Shown: piece after piece, positions 36,619 through 45,075 of the stretch | How the letters are laid out: the number at the start of each line of letters is the position of its first letter | Numbering within the stretch: the first letter of the stretch is position 1 | Assembly: GCA_005502805.1 (NCBI GenBank) | Contig: SCMY01000002.1 | Location: forward strand, 620,001-684,000 | From: Rhizobiales bacterium 2SD | Lineage (GTDB): Bacteria; Pseudomonadota; Alphaproteobacteria; Rhizobiales; Beijerinckiaceae | Length of the DNA stretch: 64,000 bases | Direction of reading: 5' to 3' | Program-made: the position numbers and the translations under genes | Notes under the pieces: generated by a model | What the model saw: only the letters and a program-made list of their open reading frames with translations | The model's database searches: none | Told to the model about the DNA's origin: nothing

Positions 36619-36966
36619 CTACCCCTCGCCCTGCAGCGGAATCGCCTCGATCTGTGCCTTGTGCGCGGCGATGCGCCGCTCGGCCTCGGGCCAGCACTCC
36701 CTGCCGTCGACGCCGGAAAGGCGCAGGCGGACCGCCTCGCGGAAGGTCGCGCGCTGCTCGTCCGTGAACGCGGTCGAGATGAAATTGCCGGAGCACTGGT
36801 CGCCATTCGGCCCGACACAGGCCTTGGCCCGCCGGCAGTCCTTGCGGCCGCACATCCGCCAGAGCTCCCAGATCGTCGCGATCTGGCGCAGCATGATCGG
36901 CCGCTCGCGCTGGAAGCGCTCGAACTCCTCTTTGGTCGCGCCGCGGTGGTCGGGATTGCGGGGCAT
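36619..36966 (-). CDS. Small cysteine-cluster hypothetical protein
   Basis: A 115-residue protein with four cysteines grouped as C-x4-C-x5-C-x8-C (in RMCGRKDCRRAKAC and DQC), a plausible metal site. Basic and helical flanks surround it. The start has a strong AAGGAG site seven bases upstream. No known family comes to mind. It is adjacent to the repeat-rich stretch beside the AT-rich nuclease/NTPase gene, but its base composition is host-like. Confidence 0.7.
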   Translation of the reverse strand: MPRNPDHRGATKEEFERFQRERPIMLRQIATIWELWRMCGRKDCRRAKACVGPNGDQCSGNFISTAFTDEQRATFREAVRLRLSGVDGRECWPEAERRIAAHKAQIEAIPLQGEG

Positions 36967-36989
36967 GGGGTGCTCCTTGCGACACGCGC

Positions 36990-37095
36990 GTCATGCTCGG
37001 GCTTGACCCGAGCATCTCGGGCCGGAGGAGGTTCTAGTCAGCGCCCACTCGTCCTGAGATTCTCGGGTCTGCGCTGCGCTCCGCCCGAGAATGAC
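36990..37095. repeat. Composite palindromic repeat, copy 2 (inverted)
   Basis: Reading the minus strand gives the same order as 21405-21527: TCATTCTCGGGCGGAGCG, then CAGACCCGAGAATCTCA, a spacer with GGCGCTG, then GATGCTCGGG and CCCGAGCATGACG. Spacer length differs slightly. Shared module order shows both copies descend from one element of about 110-125 bases. Confidence 0.8.
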
Positions 37096-37111
37096 GCATG
37101 AGGTTTCCCGC

Positions 37112-37130
37112 CCGCAGGCTCAGCCTGCGG
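37112..37130. repeat. Perfect palindrome
   Basis: CCGCAGGCT and AGCCTGCGG form a 9-bp stem around a single C. It sits between the composite repeat and the long hairpin. Confidence 0.6.
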
Positions 37131-37152
37131 ACGTTGTCGCATGTGAGGGGCA

Positions 37153-37251
37153 GCGGAGCGCCACGAGGCGCGTTTGGTGATCCGCTTCCATTGAGCCAGG
37201 AAGCGGCGCGGATGGGTTGAGCCACCACCCGCACGCCCCGTGGCGCTCCGC
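37153..37251. ncRNA. Long imperfect hairpin, possible structured RNA
   Basis: The outer arms GCGGAGCGCCACG (37153-37165) and CGTGGCGCTCCGC (37239-37251) are perfectly complementary. Inward, GGCG/CGCC, GGTG/CACC and GCTTCC/GGAAGC continue the pairing down to a loop of about nine bases near 37190-37198. A 99-base foldback of this kind is either a structured RNA or another palindromic element. Strand cannot be decided, and no promoter is obvious. Confidence 0.4.
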
Positions 37252-37488
37252 CAGCGGCGATTTTGAAAGCTCCGGGCCGCGCTTCTGTCACGCCGGTGTG
37301 AGCCGGCGCGGTCTAGCGAGCTCCTCGCGCAGAGGTCGTAGTGCCTCCAGGTCGGTTCCCGAAGCCTCCCGGGAGCGAGGCGCAACCCTCGCCCGCAGGC
37401 GCCGCACCCACCCCACCAAACGACATGCCTCCGGTCGGCCGCCCCTCGGGGATGGGATGCGCGGCATTATACGGGAGGTTCAGAGGGT

Positions 37489-37513
37489 GGGGATAAGTTG
37501 TCGAGCTATCCCC
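37489..37513. other. Hairpin downstream of the nuclease/NTPase gene
   Basis: GGGGATA and TATCCCC form a 7-bp stem with an 11-base loop, about 38 bases past the stop of the minus-strand gene. No T-run follows on that strand, so it is not a standard terminator. Confidence 0.4.
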
Positions 37514-37551
37514 GTTTGGGTTCGACACTTTTACGCCCTCCCCCCTGCAAG

Positions 37552-40446
37552 TTATCCCTTTTCAATAACACGAGTAACTTGCTGCTTTCCGTCAGCACTC
37601 ATTGATATTTCAACGAGTAATCGAGCGCCCTCTTTAATGTCACTCCGCTCATTCAGCGGGAAAAGCGAAAAATGGAAAAGCGCATTGGCCCCATCACCGT
37701 CCATTGAGATAAATCCATATCGACGCTCTGGAAATACTCGTACAACATCGCTCCACCCAACTCTTGTTTTAGACGAAACAATATCGTGAATTTTGACGAT
37801 ATGAGGCCCTTTGCCGCTGCTAGCAACGTCACAAACTACAATCTCTCCGTCACGAACTCCATCAGCGCCAAAGGCTTTTAGAGTATGCGATCCGAGAAAA
37901 GCATCATCAATAAGTTCGGGTATCGATACAAATCCAAACCCCTTAGCGCGGTCAAAAAAATCAACTGTGCCCCTCGCATTCCTAATCATAACCCTCGACG
38001 CATCGGAATTCTTCGTATCGAGTCTACGTTCAGAGCTCCAGTTGTCAGACAATTCTTTCGATATTGCAGATTGATTAATAAATTGAGCGCTCTCAGGGAC
38101 GGCTATGTATTTAGAATCTTCTCTGCATAAATAACTTACAAATATTGACCTCACACCTTCCATTTTTTCACTCTGAGATATCTTGAAATTAAACCTAGCT
38201 CTTATCAAATCAGCTGTTTCGGAATCCGTGATACGCGTGACCAGCGCCATTTGCTCGAAAAAAGCAGGATTTGATTGGGACAATTCCAAATGACACAATC
38301 CACTATAGGTTATAGAGTAGCGTTGCTCGTTATGATACTCGCGATCAGATAGGTCGTATGGCTCGATCAGCCTGGCTTCCGACAGGGCTTTCAATGACCG
38401 CCCGACAGCAGTCGCCGGCGCGCCCATAAGATCAAAATAACTCGTAATCCCGGACACCGAAAGAGCACGCTCACTATCCAGACCAGCGTTATTATGCGCG
38501 TCTCGAAGATGAACTAAAACCCGCAAATGGATTAACGGTGACTGGCGCACGTGGCTATCCACTTGGAATATTGGAAATACCCGGTGGTTGTCACCGATCT
38601 TATAGAAATTATAATCTCCTTTTAGTAATGCATTGGTAAAAATTATCGGAGATATTGCAATAGGGTTACCGATCAAATACGACTTAACTACATCATCGAC
38701 ACCGAATACTGCAGATGTTATAACTCTTTTTGAAAGATTTAGCGCTTCGCGCATATTATAATTTGATAATTCTCCAACTCTTTTTGCAGCATAGTCTTGC
38801 TCAACGAAGACATCCTCTATAACTTTTGCGAAATTTCCAATATCAGAGATACTTAAACGAATACCTCTGTCCGTGAGGTATTTTCCCTTTTCTTTTCCGA
38901 TAGAGATAGAGGATATTTTCTTGTTTAGATAATCAACCCTCTTTCTAAATACTTCCCTTGGCGACGGTGTTGGCAGGAAGAATGACTTTGATGAGTAAAT
39001 ATTGAATATCTCTGTCTTTGAGAAGGACCAAGCAGATCGGTCGGTAACAGGAAATAGAAGAAGACAATAATTAACATATCTCTTCAGAGACTGAAAATAC
39101 TGAAAAGTCTTCTCTTTGAGACTAAGCGAAAATTCATCGGTATTGTCAACAATAAATACCGGAAGCTTCTTCTTGTTAGATACGACGTTTTTCAAAAGCC
39201 TCCTAAGATACTCCTCTCTATCTGCCTCGATCTGAGACTCTACGAACTGACTGAATTTTTCTTTGAAAGCGTCCTTATCACGCTGGTATAAGTGCTTATC
39301 AAGGCCTTCCGACCTCCTCACATATTCGCGCTGATAGAGAGCCTGCAGATCGCCCCACTCCGGATACCCCTTCGAGAACAGCTCGGCCTCCAAAGCCGAG
39401 ATGATCCCACCCGTTGTCCATGATATTAAGCTATCTTCATCGCCGGTGGCATCAAGAAAATTAATATTAATAAGTACACACTGGTTACGTATCTCAGGAG
39501 AAATCGTTCTCTTAAAGAACCTATTAAGAAATGTGGTTTTGCCAGCCCCAGATGGGCCAACCACAAAGACCGTCTCGCCAATCTCTGCACCAACAACGCC
39601 AGCAATAACGCTGCTCAATCCTTCTTCCAAGGAAGAATCTGATGACAAAATATTGCCGAGAACGTTCTTAGTTATTCTTTCTAGTGAAAAATCTGCGACT
39701 CTGCTCTCTCTAGTTTCCACAAAACAATCTATCAGCATTTCAGGATCGTCTTCGCCTAAAAGTGTGCTGAAGAATTTTGTGAATACAGATTCGAGGTCAA
39801 AAGCAAGGTTAGATTTTTGTTCTTTCTGAACGTCATTCTGGTGTATCGCCGAATAAAGGCTTTGACTTTGAACCAGTCGAGCTTCGTGAATCTGATCAAA
39901 ATTTATCCTGTATGAGCCAACTCTCATATGAGCTTTCGACAACAGTTCAAAGAAAGTTGCAAAATCATGCTCGATCGACAGGAGGCTCGGAAACACAAAA
40001 GCCTGACGCATCTTATAATTATGCCCCGGCACAAAGGGCATAAAAATGATCCAGCACAAACCATCTGTAACAACGGAGAGCTGTATGCCAAGTGGAGCGC
40101 TATAGGAGGCAGCCTGAGTGATCGGCGCTGCGGCATCTCGGAGCGCAGGGCCCGATATCTTGTAAGTTTGAACACGATCGCTCGAAGAATTTATAGAAAT
40201 TCTACCAATACGTTTAGCTTCAATAAGAAAATAAGGCCTATCAATATCTCCTACAATATAATCTGAATAACCATTTTCATTCTGACTTTCTGCGCCAATG
40301 TCACTGTGAACCCAACCCAAAACCTCAAAAAGAAATCTTTGAATTATCTGTATTTTCGCGTCTTCTTCGGAAATTATGTTTACAATATTGGAAGCGGCAT
40401 CGTCTTTTATTTTTTTGAATTGTTCAAATGCTTCATCGAGAGTCAT
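37552..40446 (-). CDS. HsdR-N-like nuclease / P-loop NTPase / tandem cold-shock-domain protein
   Basis: A 964-residue multidomain protein that I do not recognise as a named system. Residues about 25-165 resemble the N-terminal domain of type I restriction HsdR: GYSDYIV carries D62, and YFLIEAKR carries E76 and K78, a PD-(D/E)XK pattern. A P-loop NTPase follows, with Walker A GPSGAGKTT (297-305) and a Walker B-like VFIVDNTDEF (430-439). A helical, probably winged-helix region spans about 600-760. Two cold-shock-like domains close the protein: 825-889 (GTVDFF, KGFGFV) and 895-963 (RYGFIS, ALFHFS). The gene is visibly AT-rich among GC-rich neighbours, pointing to transfer. A nucleic-acid-sensing, NTP-driven defence nuclease is inferred. 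The start could also be 40464. Confidence 0.85.
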   Translation of the reverse strand: MTLDEAFEQFKKIKDDAASNIVNIISEEDAKIQIIQRFLFEVLGWVHSDIGAESQNENGYSDYIVGDIDRPYFLIEAKRIGRISINSSSDRVQTYKISGPALRDAAAPITQAASYSAPLGIQLSVVTDGLCWIIFMPFVPGHNYKMRQAFVFPSLLSIEHDFATFFELLSKAHMRVGSYRINFDQIHEARLVQSQSLYSAIHQNDVQKEQKSNLAFDLESVFTKFFSTLLGEDDPEMLIDCFVETRESRVADFSLERITKNVLGNILSSDSSLEEGLSSVIAGVVGAEIGETVFVVGPSGAGKTTFLNRFFKRTISPEIRNQCVLININFLDATGDEDSLISWTTGGIISALEAELFSKGYPEWGDLQALYQREYVRRSEGLDKHLYQRDKDAFKEKFSQFVESQIEADREEYLRRLLKNVVSNKKKLPVFIVDNTDEFSLSLKEKTFQYFQSLKRYVNYCLLLFPVTDRSAWSFSKTEIFNIYSSKSFFLPTPSPREVFRKRVDYLNKKISSISIGKEKGKYLTDRGIRLSISDIGNFAKVIEDVFVEQDYAAKRVGELSNYNMREALNLSKRVITSAVFGVDDVVKSYLIGNPIAISPIIFTNALLKGDYNFYKIGDNHRVFPIFQVDSHVRQSPLIHLRVLVHLRDAHNNAGLDSERALSVSGITSYFDLMGAPATAVGRSLKALSEARLIEPYDLSDREYHNEQRYSITYSGLCHLELSQSNPAFFEQMALVTRITDSETADLIRARFNFKISQSEKMEGVRSIFVSYLCREDSKYIAVPESAQFINQSAISKELSDNWSSERRLDTKNSDASRVMIRNARGTVDFFDRAKGFGFVSIPELIDDAFLGSHTLKAFGADGVRDGEIVVCDVASSGKGPHIVKIHDIVSSKTRVGWSDVVRVFPERRYGFISMDGDGANALFHFSLFPLNERSDIKEGARLLVEISMSADGKQQVTRVIEKG

Positions 40447-40558
40447 CAGCACGAATCCAAACATCCCGCAAGTGCGCTGAATCAACGATACCAGTTTAAT
40501 CCAGCCCCGCAATCTACGGGTGCCTTGACTCCCGCCCTGCCTCCATCCTACCCCCATC

Positions 40559-40612
40559 GACGGGACACGCCGCCCCAACGCGGCGCGCCCATCTGCAAGG
40601 ATGGAGACATCG
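40559..40612 (+). promoter_or_regulatory. Structured serC leader (serC-motif-like)
   Basis: A strong hairpin CGCCGC-CCCAAC-GCGGCG (about 40568-40585) is followed by CCATC (40589-40593) pairing with GATGG (40600-40604). The second pair covers most of the ribosome site GGAG just ahead of the serC ATG. The position and layout match what I recall of the serC RNA motif of alphaproteobacteria. A TTGACT at 40525-40530 could be the -35 box, putting the RNA start near 40559. Confidence 0.5.
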
Positions 40613-41788
40613 ATGGCGAATACGATTCCGGCAGCGCGCCCGCGCGTGCCGCATTTCTCGTCCGGCCCCTGCGCCAAGCGCCCCGGCTGGACCCTCAAGG
40701 CCCTCTCCGACGCAGCGCTCGGCCGCTCGCACCGCGCCAAGATCGGCAAGGACAAGCTCAAGCTCGCGATCGACCTGACGCGCGAGGTGCTTCAGGTCCC
40801 GGCCGATTACCGCATCGGCATCGTGCCGGCCTCCGACACCGGCGCCGTCGAGATGGCGATGTGGTCGCTGTTGGGCGCCCGCGGCGTCGACATGGTCTCC
40901 TGGGAGAGCTTTGGCGAGGGCTGGGTCACCGATGTGGTAAAGCAGCTCAAGCTGGCGGATGTGCGCACCTTCACCGCCCCCTATGGCGAGCTGCCGAACC
41001 TGAAGAAGGTCGACACCAAGAACCGCGACGTCGTCTTCACCTGGAACGGCACCACCTCGGGCGTGCGCGTCGTCGACGCCAGCTGGATCGCCGATGACCG
41101 CGAGGGGCTGACGATCTGCGACGCGACCTCGGCCGCCTTCGCCCAGCGCCTCGACTGGCAAAAACTCGATGTCGTCACCTTCTCCTGGCAGAAGGTGCTC
41201 GGCGGCGAGGCCGCGCATGGCATGATCGTGCTCTCGCCCCGCGCGGTCGAGCGGCTGCTGACCTACAAGCCGGCCTGGCCGCTGCCGAAGATTTTCCGCA
41301 TGACCTCGGGCGGCAAGCTCTCCGAGGGCATTTTTGCCGGCGAGACGATCAACACCCCGTCCATGCTCGCGGTCGAGGATTATCTCGATGCGCTGGCCTG
41401 GGCCAAGAAGGTCGGCGGGCTCGACGGGCTGGTGAAGCGCGCCGACGGCAATGCCCGCGTCATCGCCAAGTTCGTGCGCGAGAACGACTGGATCGACTTC
41501 CTCGCGGTGAAGCCGAAGACGCGCTCGAACACCTCGGTGTGCCTGAAGTTCACCGACCCGGCGGTGACGGCGCTGCCGGCGGAGGCTCAAGGAGCCTTCG
41601 CCAAGCAGGTCGTCTCGATCATCGAGAAGGCCGGTGCCGGCTACGATCTCGGCCATTACCGCGACGCCCCTCCCGGCCTGCGCATCTGGTGCGGCGCGAC
41701 CGTGCAGTCGCGCGACCTCAAGGCGCTGCTGCCGTGGATCGCCTATGCCTTCGCGGAGGCGAAGGCGGGGCTGAAGAAGGCGGCCTGA
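40613..41788 (+). CDS. serC: Phosphoserine aminotransferase
   Basis: A PLP-dependent class V aminotransferase of 391 residues. It converts 3-phosphohydroxypyruvate and glutamate to phosphoserine and 2-oxoglutarate in serine biosynthesis. The family features are [12 protein letters not shown] at the N-terminus and the PLP lysine in FSWQKVLGG. The ATG at 40613 has GGAG six bases upstream and is preferred over the ATG at 40601. It is followed by serA, the preceding enzyme in the pathway. Confidence 0.95.
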   Translation: MANTIPAARPRVPHFSSGPCAKRPGWTLKALSDAALGRSHRAKIGKDKLKLAIDLTREVLQVPADYRIGIVPASDTGAVEMAMWSLLGARGVDMVSWESFGEGWVTDVVKQLKLADVRTFTAPYGELPNLKKVDTKNRDVVFTWNGTTSGVRVVDASWIADDREGLTICDATSAAFAQRLDWQKLDVVTFSWQKVLGGEAAHGMIVLSPRAVERLLTYKPAWPLPKIFRMTSGGKLSEGIFAGETINTPSMLAVEDYLDALAWAKKVGGLDGLVKRADGNARVIAKFVRENDWIDFLAVKPKTRSNTSVCLKFTDPAVTALPAEAQGAFAKQVVSIIEKAGAGYDLGHYRDAPPGLRIWCGATVQSRDLKALLPWIAYAFAEAKAGLKKAA

Positions 41789-41800
41789 GGCGCTTTGCCC

Positions 41801-41939
41801 TGTCATTCCGGGGCGCGGGCTCTTCCCGCGAACCCGGAACCCACGACCGGGCGAGCCCTCTCCACCACTTCTTCCAGAACCGCAGCGTTGCACCCCGTCA
41901 TGGGTTCCGGGTTCGGCTTCGCCGCCCCGGAAAGACAGG
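41801..41939. repeat. Palindromic repeat between serC and serA
   Basis: The left arm TGTCATTCCGGGGCG pairs with CGCCCCGGAAAGACA at the right end. Inside, GAACCCGGAACCCA pairs with TGGGTTCCGGGTTC. It will be part of a serC-serA transcript and would form a long hairpin there. Confidence 0.75.
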
Positions 41940-42008
41940 CGGGGCGCCCTCCCCCCTTCCCAGCGCCGAAACGCTCCTCGTGCAGCGCGGCGCAGCCGGA
42001 GCCATCTC

Positions 42009-43598
42009 ATGCCCGCACCCAAAGTCCTGATTTCTGACGCCCTTTCCCCCGCCGCCGTCCAGATCTTCAGGGATCGCGGCATCGACGTGACCTTCGATCC
42101 GAACCTCGGCAAGGACAAGGACAAGCTCGCCGCTGTGATCGGCGACTATGACGGCCTCGCCATCCGCTCGGCGACCAAGGCCACCGCCAAGCTGCTGGAG
42201 GCCGCGACCAGGCTCAAGGTGATCGGCCGCGCCGGCATCGGCGTCGACAATGTCGAGATCCCGGCCGCGACCAGCCGCGGCGTGATCGTGATGAACACGC
42301 CCTTCGGCAACTCGATCACCACCGCCGAGCACGCCATCGCCATGATGTTCGCGCTCGCCCGTCAGATCCCCTCGGCCGATGCCTCGACCCAGGCCGGGAA
42401 GTGGGAGAAGAACCGCTTCATGGGCGTCGAGATCACCGCCAAGACGCTCGGCCTGATCGGCTGCGGCAATATCGGCTCGATCGTCGCCGAGCGCGCCATC
42501 GGCCTCAGGATGCGCGTCATCGCCTTCGACCCCTATCTCTCGCCGGAACGGGCGGTGCAGCTGGGCGTCGAGAAGGTCGAGTTGGAGGACCTGCTGAAGC
42601 GCGCCGACTTCATCACCCTGCACGTGCCGATGACCGAGAAGACCAAGAACATCCTCTCGGCCGAGAACCTCGCCAAGACCAAGAAGGGCGTGCGCATCGT
42701 CAACTGCGCCCGCGGCGGGCTGGTCGACGAGGCCGCGCTGGCGGAGCTGATCAAGTCCGGCCATGTCGCGGGCGCGGCCTTCGACGTGTTCTCGGTCGAG
42801 CCGGCGGAAGCGAACCCGCTGTTCGGCCTCGACAACGTCGTCTGCACGCCGCATCTCGGCGCTTCGACCAATGAGGCGCAGGAGAACGTCGCGCTGCAGG
42901 TCGCCGAGCAGATGAGCGACTACCTGCTCAAGGGCGCGATCACCAATGCGGTGAACTTCCCGTCGATCTCGGCGGAAGAGGCGCCGCGGATCAAGCCGTT
43001 CGTCGATCTGGCGGAAAAGCTCGGCTCCTTCCTCGGCCAGCTGACCGAGGCGCCGGTCAAGGGCATCCGCATCGAATACGAGGGCGCGGTCGCGGCCCTG
43101 AACCTCAAGGCGATCTCGGCGGCGGCGATCACCGGCGTGCTCCGCCCCTTCCTGCCGGAGATCAACATGGTCAACTCGGCCATGGTGGCGAAGGAGAAGG
43201 GCATCGTCGTCGAGGAGCTGACCCGCGAGGTCGCCGGCAATCTCGAGAGCGTCATCCGCATCGTCGTCGAGGCCGAGGACATGCCGCGCCATGCCTCGGG
43301 CACCGTCTTCCATGACGGCAAGCCGCGCATCATCGAGATCCGCGACATCCAGGTCGATGCCGAATTCGCGCCGCACATGCTCTATGTCCGCAATGCCGAC
43401 AAGCCGGGCTTCATCGGCGCCTTCGGTTCGCTGCTCGGCGCGGCCGGCGTCAACGTCGCGACCTTCAATCTCGGCCGCGACAAGCCGGGCGGCGACGCGA
43501 TCTGCTATGTCGCCGTCGACGAGCCGGTCTCGGACGAATTGCTGGCCAAGATCCACGAGATCCCGATGGTGAAGCGGGCACGCCGGCTGAAGTTCTGA
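42009..43598 (+). CDS. serA: D-3-phosphoglycerate dehydrogenase
   Basis: A 529-residue NAD-dependent dehydrogenase catalysing the first step of serine synthesis. The Rossmann motif GLIGCGNIGS, catalytic Arg region NCARGGLVDE, and the Glu and His sites (HLGAST near residue 285) are present. The length and the C-terminal half show the long form with an intervening domain and an ACT domain (about 455-529, APHMLYVRNADKPG), which usually gives serine feedback control. Confidence 0.96.
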   Translation: MPAPKVLISDALSPAAVQIFRDRGIDVTFDPNLGKDKDKLAAVIGDYDGLAIRSATKATAKLLEAATRLKVIGRAGIGVDNVEIPAATSRGVIVMNTPFGNSITTAEHAIAMMFALARQIPSADASTQAGKWEKNRFMGVEITAKTLGLIGCGNIGSIVAERAIGLRMRVIAFDPYLSPERAVQLGVEKVELEDLLKRADFITLHVPMTEKTKNILSAENLAKTKKGVRIVNCARGGLVDEAALAELIKSGHVAGAAFDVFSVEPAEANPLFGLDNVVCTPHLGASTNEAQENVALQVAEQMSDYLLKGAITNAVNFPSISAEEAPRIKPFVDLAEKLGSFLGQLTEAPVKGIRIEYEGAVAALNLKAISAAAITGVLRPFLPEINMVNSAMVAKEKGIVVEELTREVAGNLESVIRIVVEAEDMPRHASGTVFHDGKPRIIEIRDIQVDAEFAPHMLYVRNADKPGFIGAFGSLLGAAGVNVATFNLGRDKPGGDAICYVAVDEPVSDELLAKIHEIPMVKRARRLKF

Positions 43599-43608
43599 CG
43601 GCCGCTTC

Positions 43609-43980
43609 TTGGCCCCTGACGAAGATCCCAAGAGGAGCGCCATCCAGGCTAAGCGTGGACTGGCGCTCTTCGGCTATGCGGCGCTGGCGCTCGGCCTGCC
43701 CCTGGCACTGATCGCCGCGTCGCTTCCGGCCAACGAATACAAGGATGCGCTCGGCATCGACGCGCTGGACTGCGATGGTCCTGCTGCCATCTTCATCTTC
43801 GCCGTCCCGGCCCTGCTGGTCTTCGGGAGCGGCCTCGTCGTCAACGGCATGGCCTGGCGCAAGCGCTGGCGCCTTGTGCTGGCCCTGGCCTGCGCCCTCA
43901 TTTCCGCCGCGCTGATCGCGAACCTGACCCGCGCCATCATTCAGGATCGCGAGCAAGCGATGGCTTGCGGATCGAGATAG
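43609..43980 (+). CDS. Small membrane protein
   Basis: A 123-residue protein with three hydrophobic segments (about 19-40, 58-80 and 87-107) and a basic N-terminus. The only plausible start is a TTG 10 bases after the serA stop, with no strong ribosome site. I see no family resemblance. Codon use is host-like, and the frame is open across the full gap to the beta-lactamase gene. Confidence 0.5.
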   Translation: MAPDEDPKRSAIQAKRGLALFGYAALALGLPLALIAASLPANEYKDALGIDALDCDGPAAIFIFAVPALLVFGSGLVVNGMAWRKRWRLVLALACALISAALIANLTRAIIQDREQAMACGSR

Positions 43981-44064
43981 CGAGGCCGCCTTCCTTAAGC
44001 AGCCCGAGCGTCAAACGCCCGCCGCAATCCCCCTCCTCTCTGGCGCCACCACAGGGGATTTTTC

Positions 44065-45075
44065 ATGCCGACCCGCCGCGCCTTCGCTTACGCCTGCACC
44101 ACTGCCCTCGCCTTTCTCGCCGCCTCGCCCGCCTTCGCCGACTGGGACAAGGCCAAGCTCGATGCCGGCATCAAGACGATCGAGCAGAGCACGAAAGGCC
44201 GTATCGGCGTCGGCCTGATCGATCTCAAGGACCGCAAGAGCTGGTCCTATCGCGGCACCGAGCCCTTCCCGCTGCAGAGCGTGTTCAAGCTGCCGCTCGC
44301 CATCGGCGTGCTGCAGGCGGTCGAGGCCGGCAAGTTCAAGCTCGACCAACCCATCACCGTCACCCGGAATGATCTCTCGCTCTATCACAGCCCGCTCGCC
44401 AAGGCCTTCAAGGGCGAGCGCAACGACTATCCGCTGCGCGAGCTCCTGACCCTCTCGACGGGGCAGAGCGACAACACCGCCGCCGACCTGCTGCTGCGCC
44501 TCATCGGCGGGCCGCAGGCGCTGACCGCCCTGCTCAAGGACGGCGGCGTCACCGGCATCTCGGTCGATCGCTATGAGCGCGTCTTCCAGCCCGAGATTCT
44601 CGGCCTGCCCGGCTATGGCTGGGACCAGCAGATCGACACCGCCAAATTCTACGCCGCGATCAGCGCGATCCCGGCCGCCGAGCGCAAGAAGAGGCTGCAG
44701 GCGACGCTGGCCGACAAGCGCGACGCCGCCTCGCCTGAGGCCTCGATCGCCTTCCTCGAAGGCCTCGCCAAGGGCAACTGGCTGCGCGAGCCCGCAAACG
44801 CCGCTTTGCTCGACAAGATCATGCTGGAGGCCAAGACCGGCCCGAACCGGATCAAGGCCGGCCTGCCGAAGGGCGCGCGCTTCGCCCATAAGACCGGGCT
44901 CGGACCCAGTGCCGACGGGCTCAATCACGCCACCAACGACATCGGCATCGTCACCTTGCCGGATGGCCGCCGCTTCGCCATCGCGGTCTATCTCGCTGGC
45001 GCTAAGGTCGGCGAGAAGGAGCGCGAGGCGGCCCATGCCGCGGTGGCGAAGCTGGCGGTGGAAAGCCTGCGCTAG
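44065..45075 (+). CDS. bla: Class A beta-lactamase
   Basis: A periplasmic serine beta-lactamase of 336 residues with a signal peptide ending near AFA (about residue 25). The active-site motifs are S72-V-F-K75, S135-D-N137, the omega-loop glutamate E171 (RYERV) and K276-T-G278. All catalytic residues are intact, so it should hydrolyse penicillins and perhaps cephalosporins. The protein is longer than the TEM type by a C-terminal-half insertion, and the overall pattern is closer to environmental class A2-like enzymes. There is no AmpR-type regulator next to it. Confidence 0.92.
   Translation: MPTRRAFAYACTTALAFLAASPAFADWDKAKLDAGIKTIEQSTKGRIGVGLIDLKDRKSWSYRGTEPFPLQSVFKLPLAIGVLQAVEAGKFKLDQPITVTRNDLSLYHSPLAKAFKGERNDYPLRELLTLSTGQSDNTAADLLLRLIGGPQALTALLKDGGVTGISVDRYERVFQPEILGLPGYGWDQQIDTAKFYAAISAIPAAERKKRLQATLADKRDAASPEASIAFLEGLAKGNWLREPANAALLDKIMLEAKTGPNRIKAGLPKGARFAHKTGLGPSADGLNHATNDIGIVTLPDGRRFAIAVYLAGAKVGEKEREAAHAAVAKLAVESLR

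Larger units (their letters stand above)
36967..37551. other. Gene-free, hairpin-dense stretch
   Basis: These 585 bases hold no convincing gene in any frame. They contain, in order, the composite palindrome (36990-37095), a perfect 9-bp stem with a single-base centre (37112-37130), a long near-continuous hairpin (37153-37251) and a GGGGATA/TATCCCC stem (37489-37513). The stretch from 37252 to 37488 shows only weaker pairing. It directly adjoins the 3' end of the AT-rich gene. Confidence 0.6.

Noticed and set aside
37038..37385. Minus-strand frames of 85-115 codons in the 36.97-37.55 kb gap
   Set aside because: They are Arg/Ser-rich translations of palindromic repeats with no ribosome site or domain.
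37252..37488. A possible stable RNA (SRP RNA, 6S, RNase P RNA or tmRNA) downstream of the long hairpin
   Set aside because: I looked for the conserved cores of these RNAs on both strands (for example the SRP GGAAGCAG loop and the RNase P GAGGAAAGTCC) and found none.
37489..37561. TTATCC-like words suggesting DnaA boxes
   Set aside because: There are only two loose matches, with no cluster, no AT-rich unwinding element and no dnaA/parAB-type neighbour.
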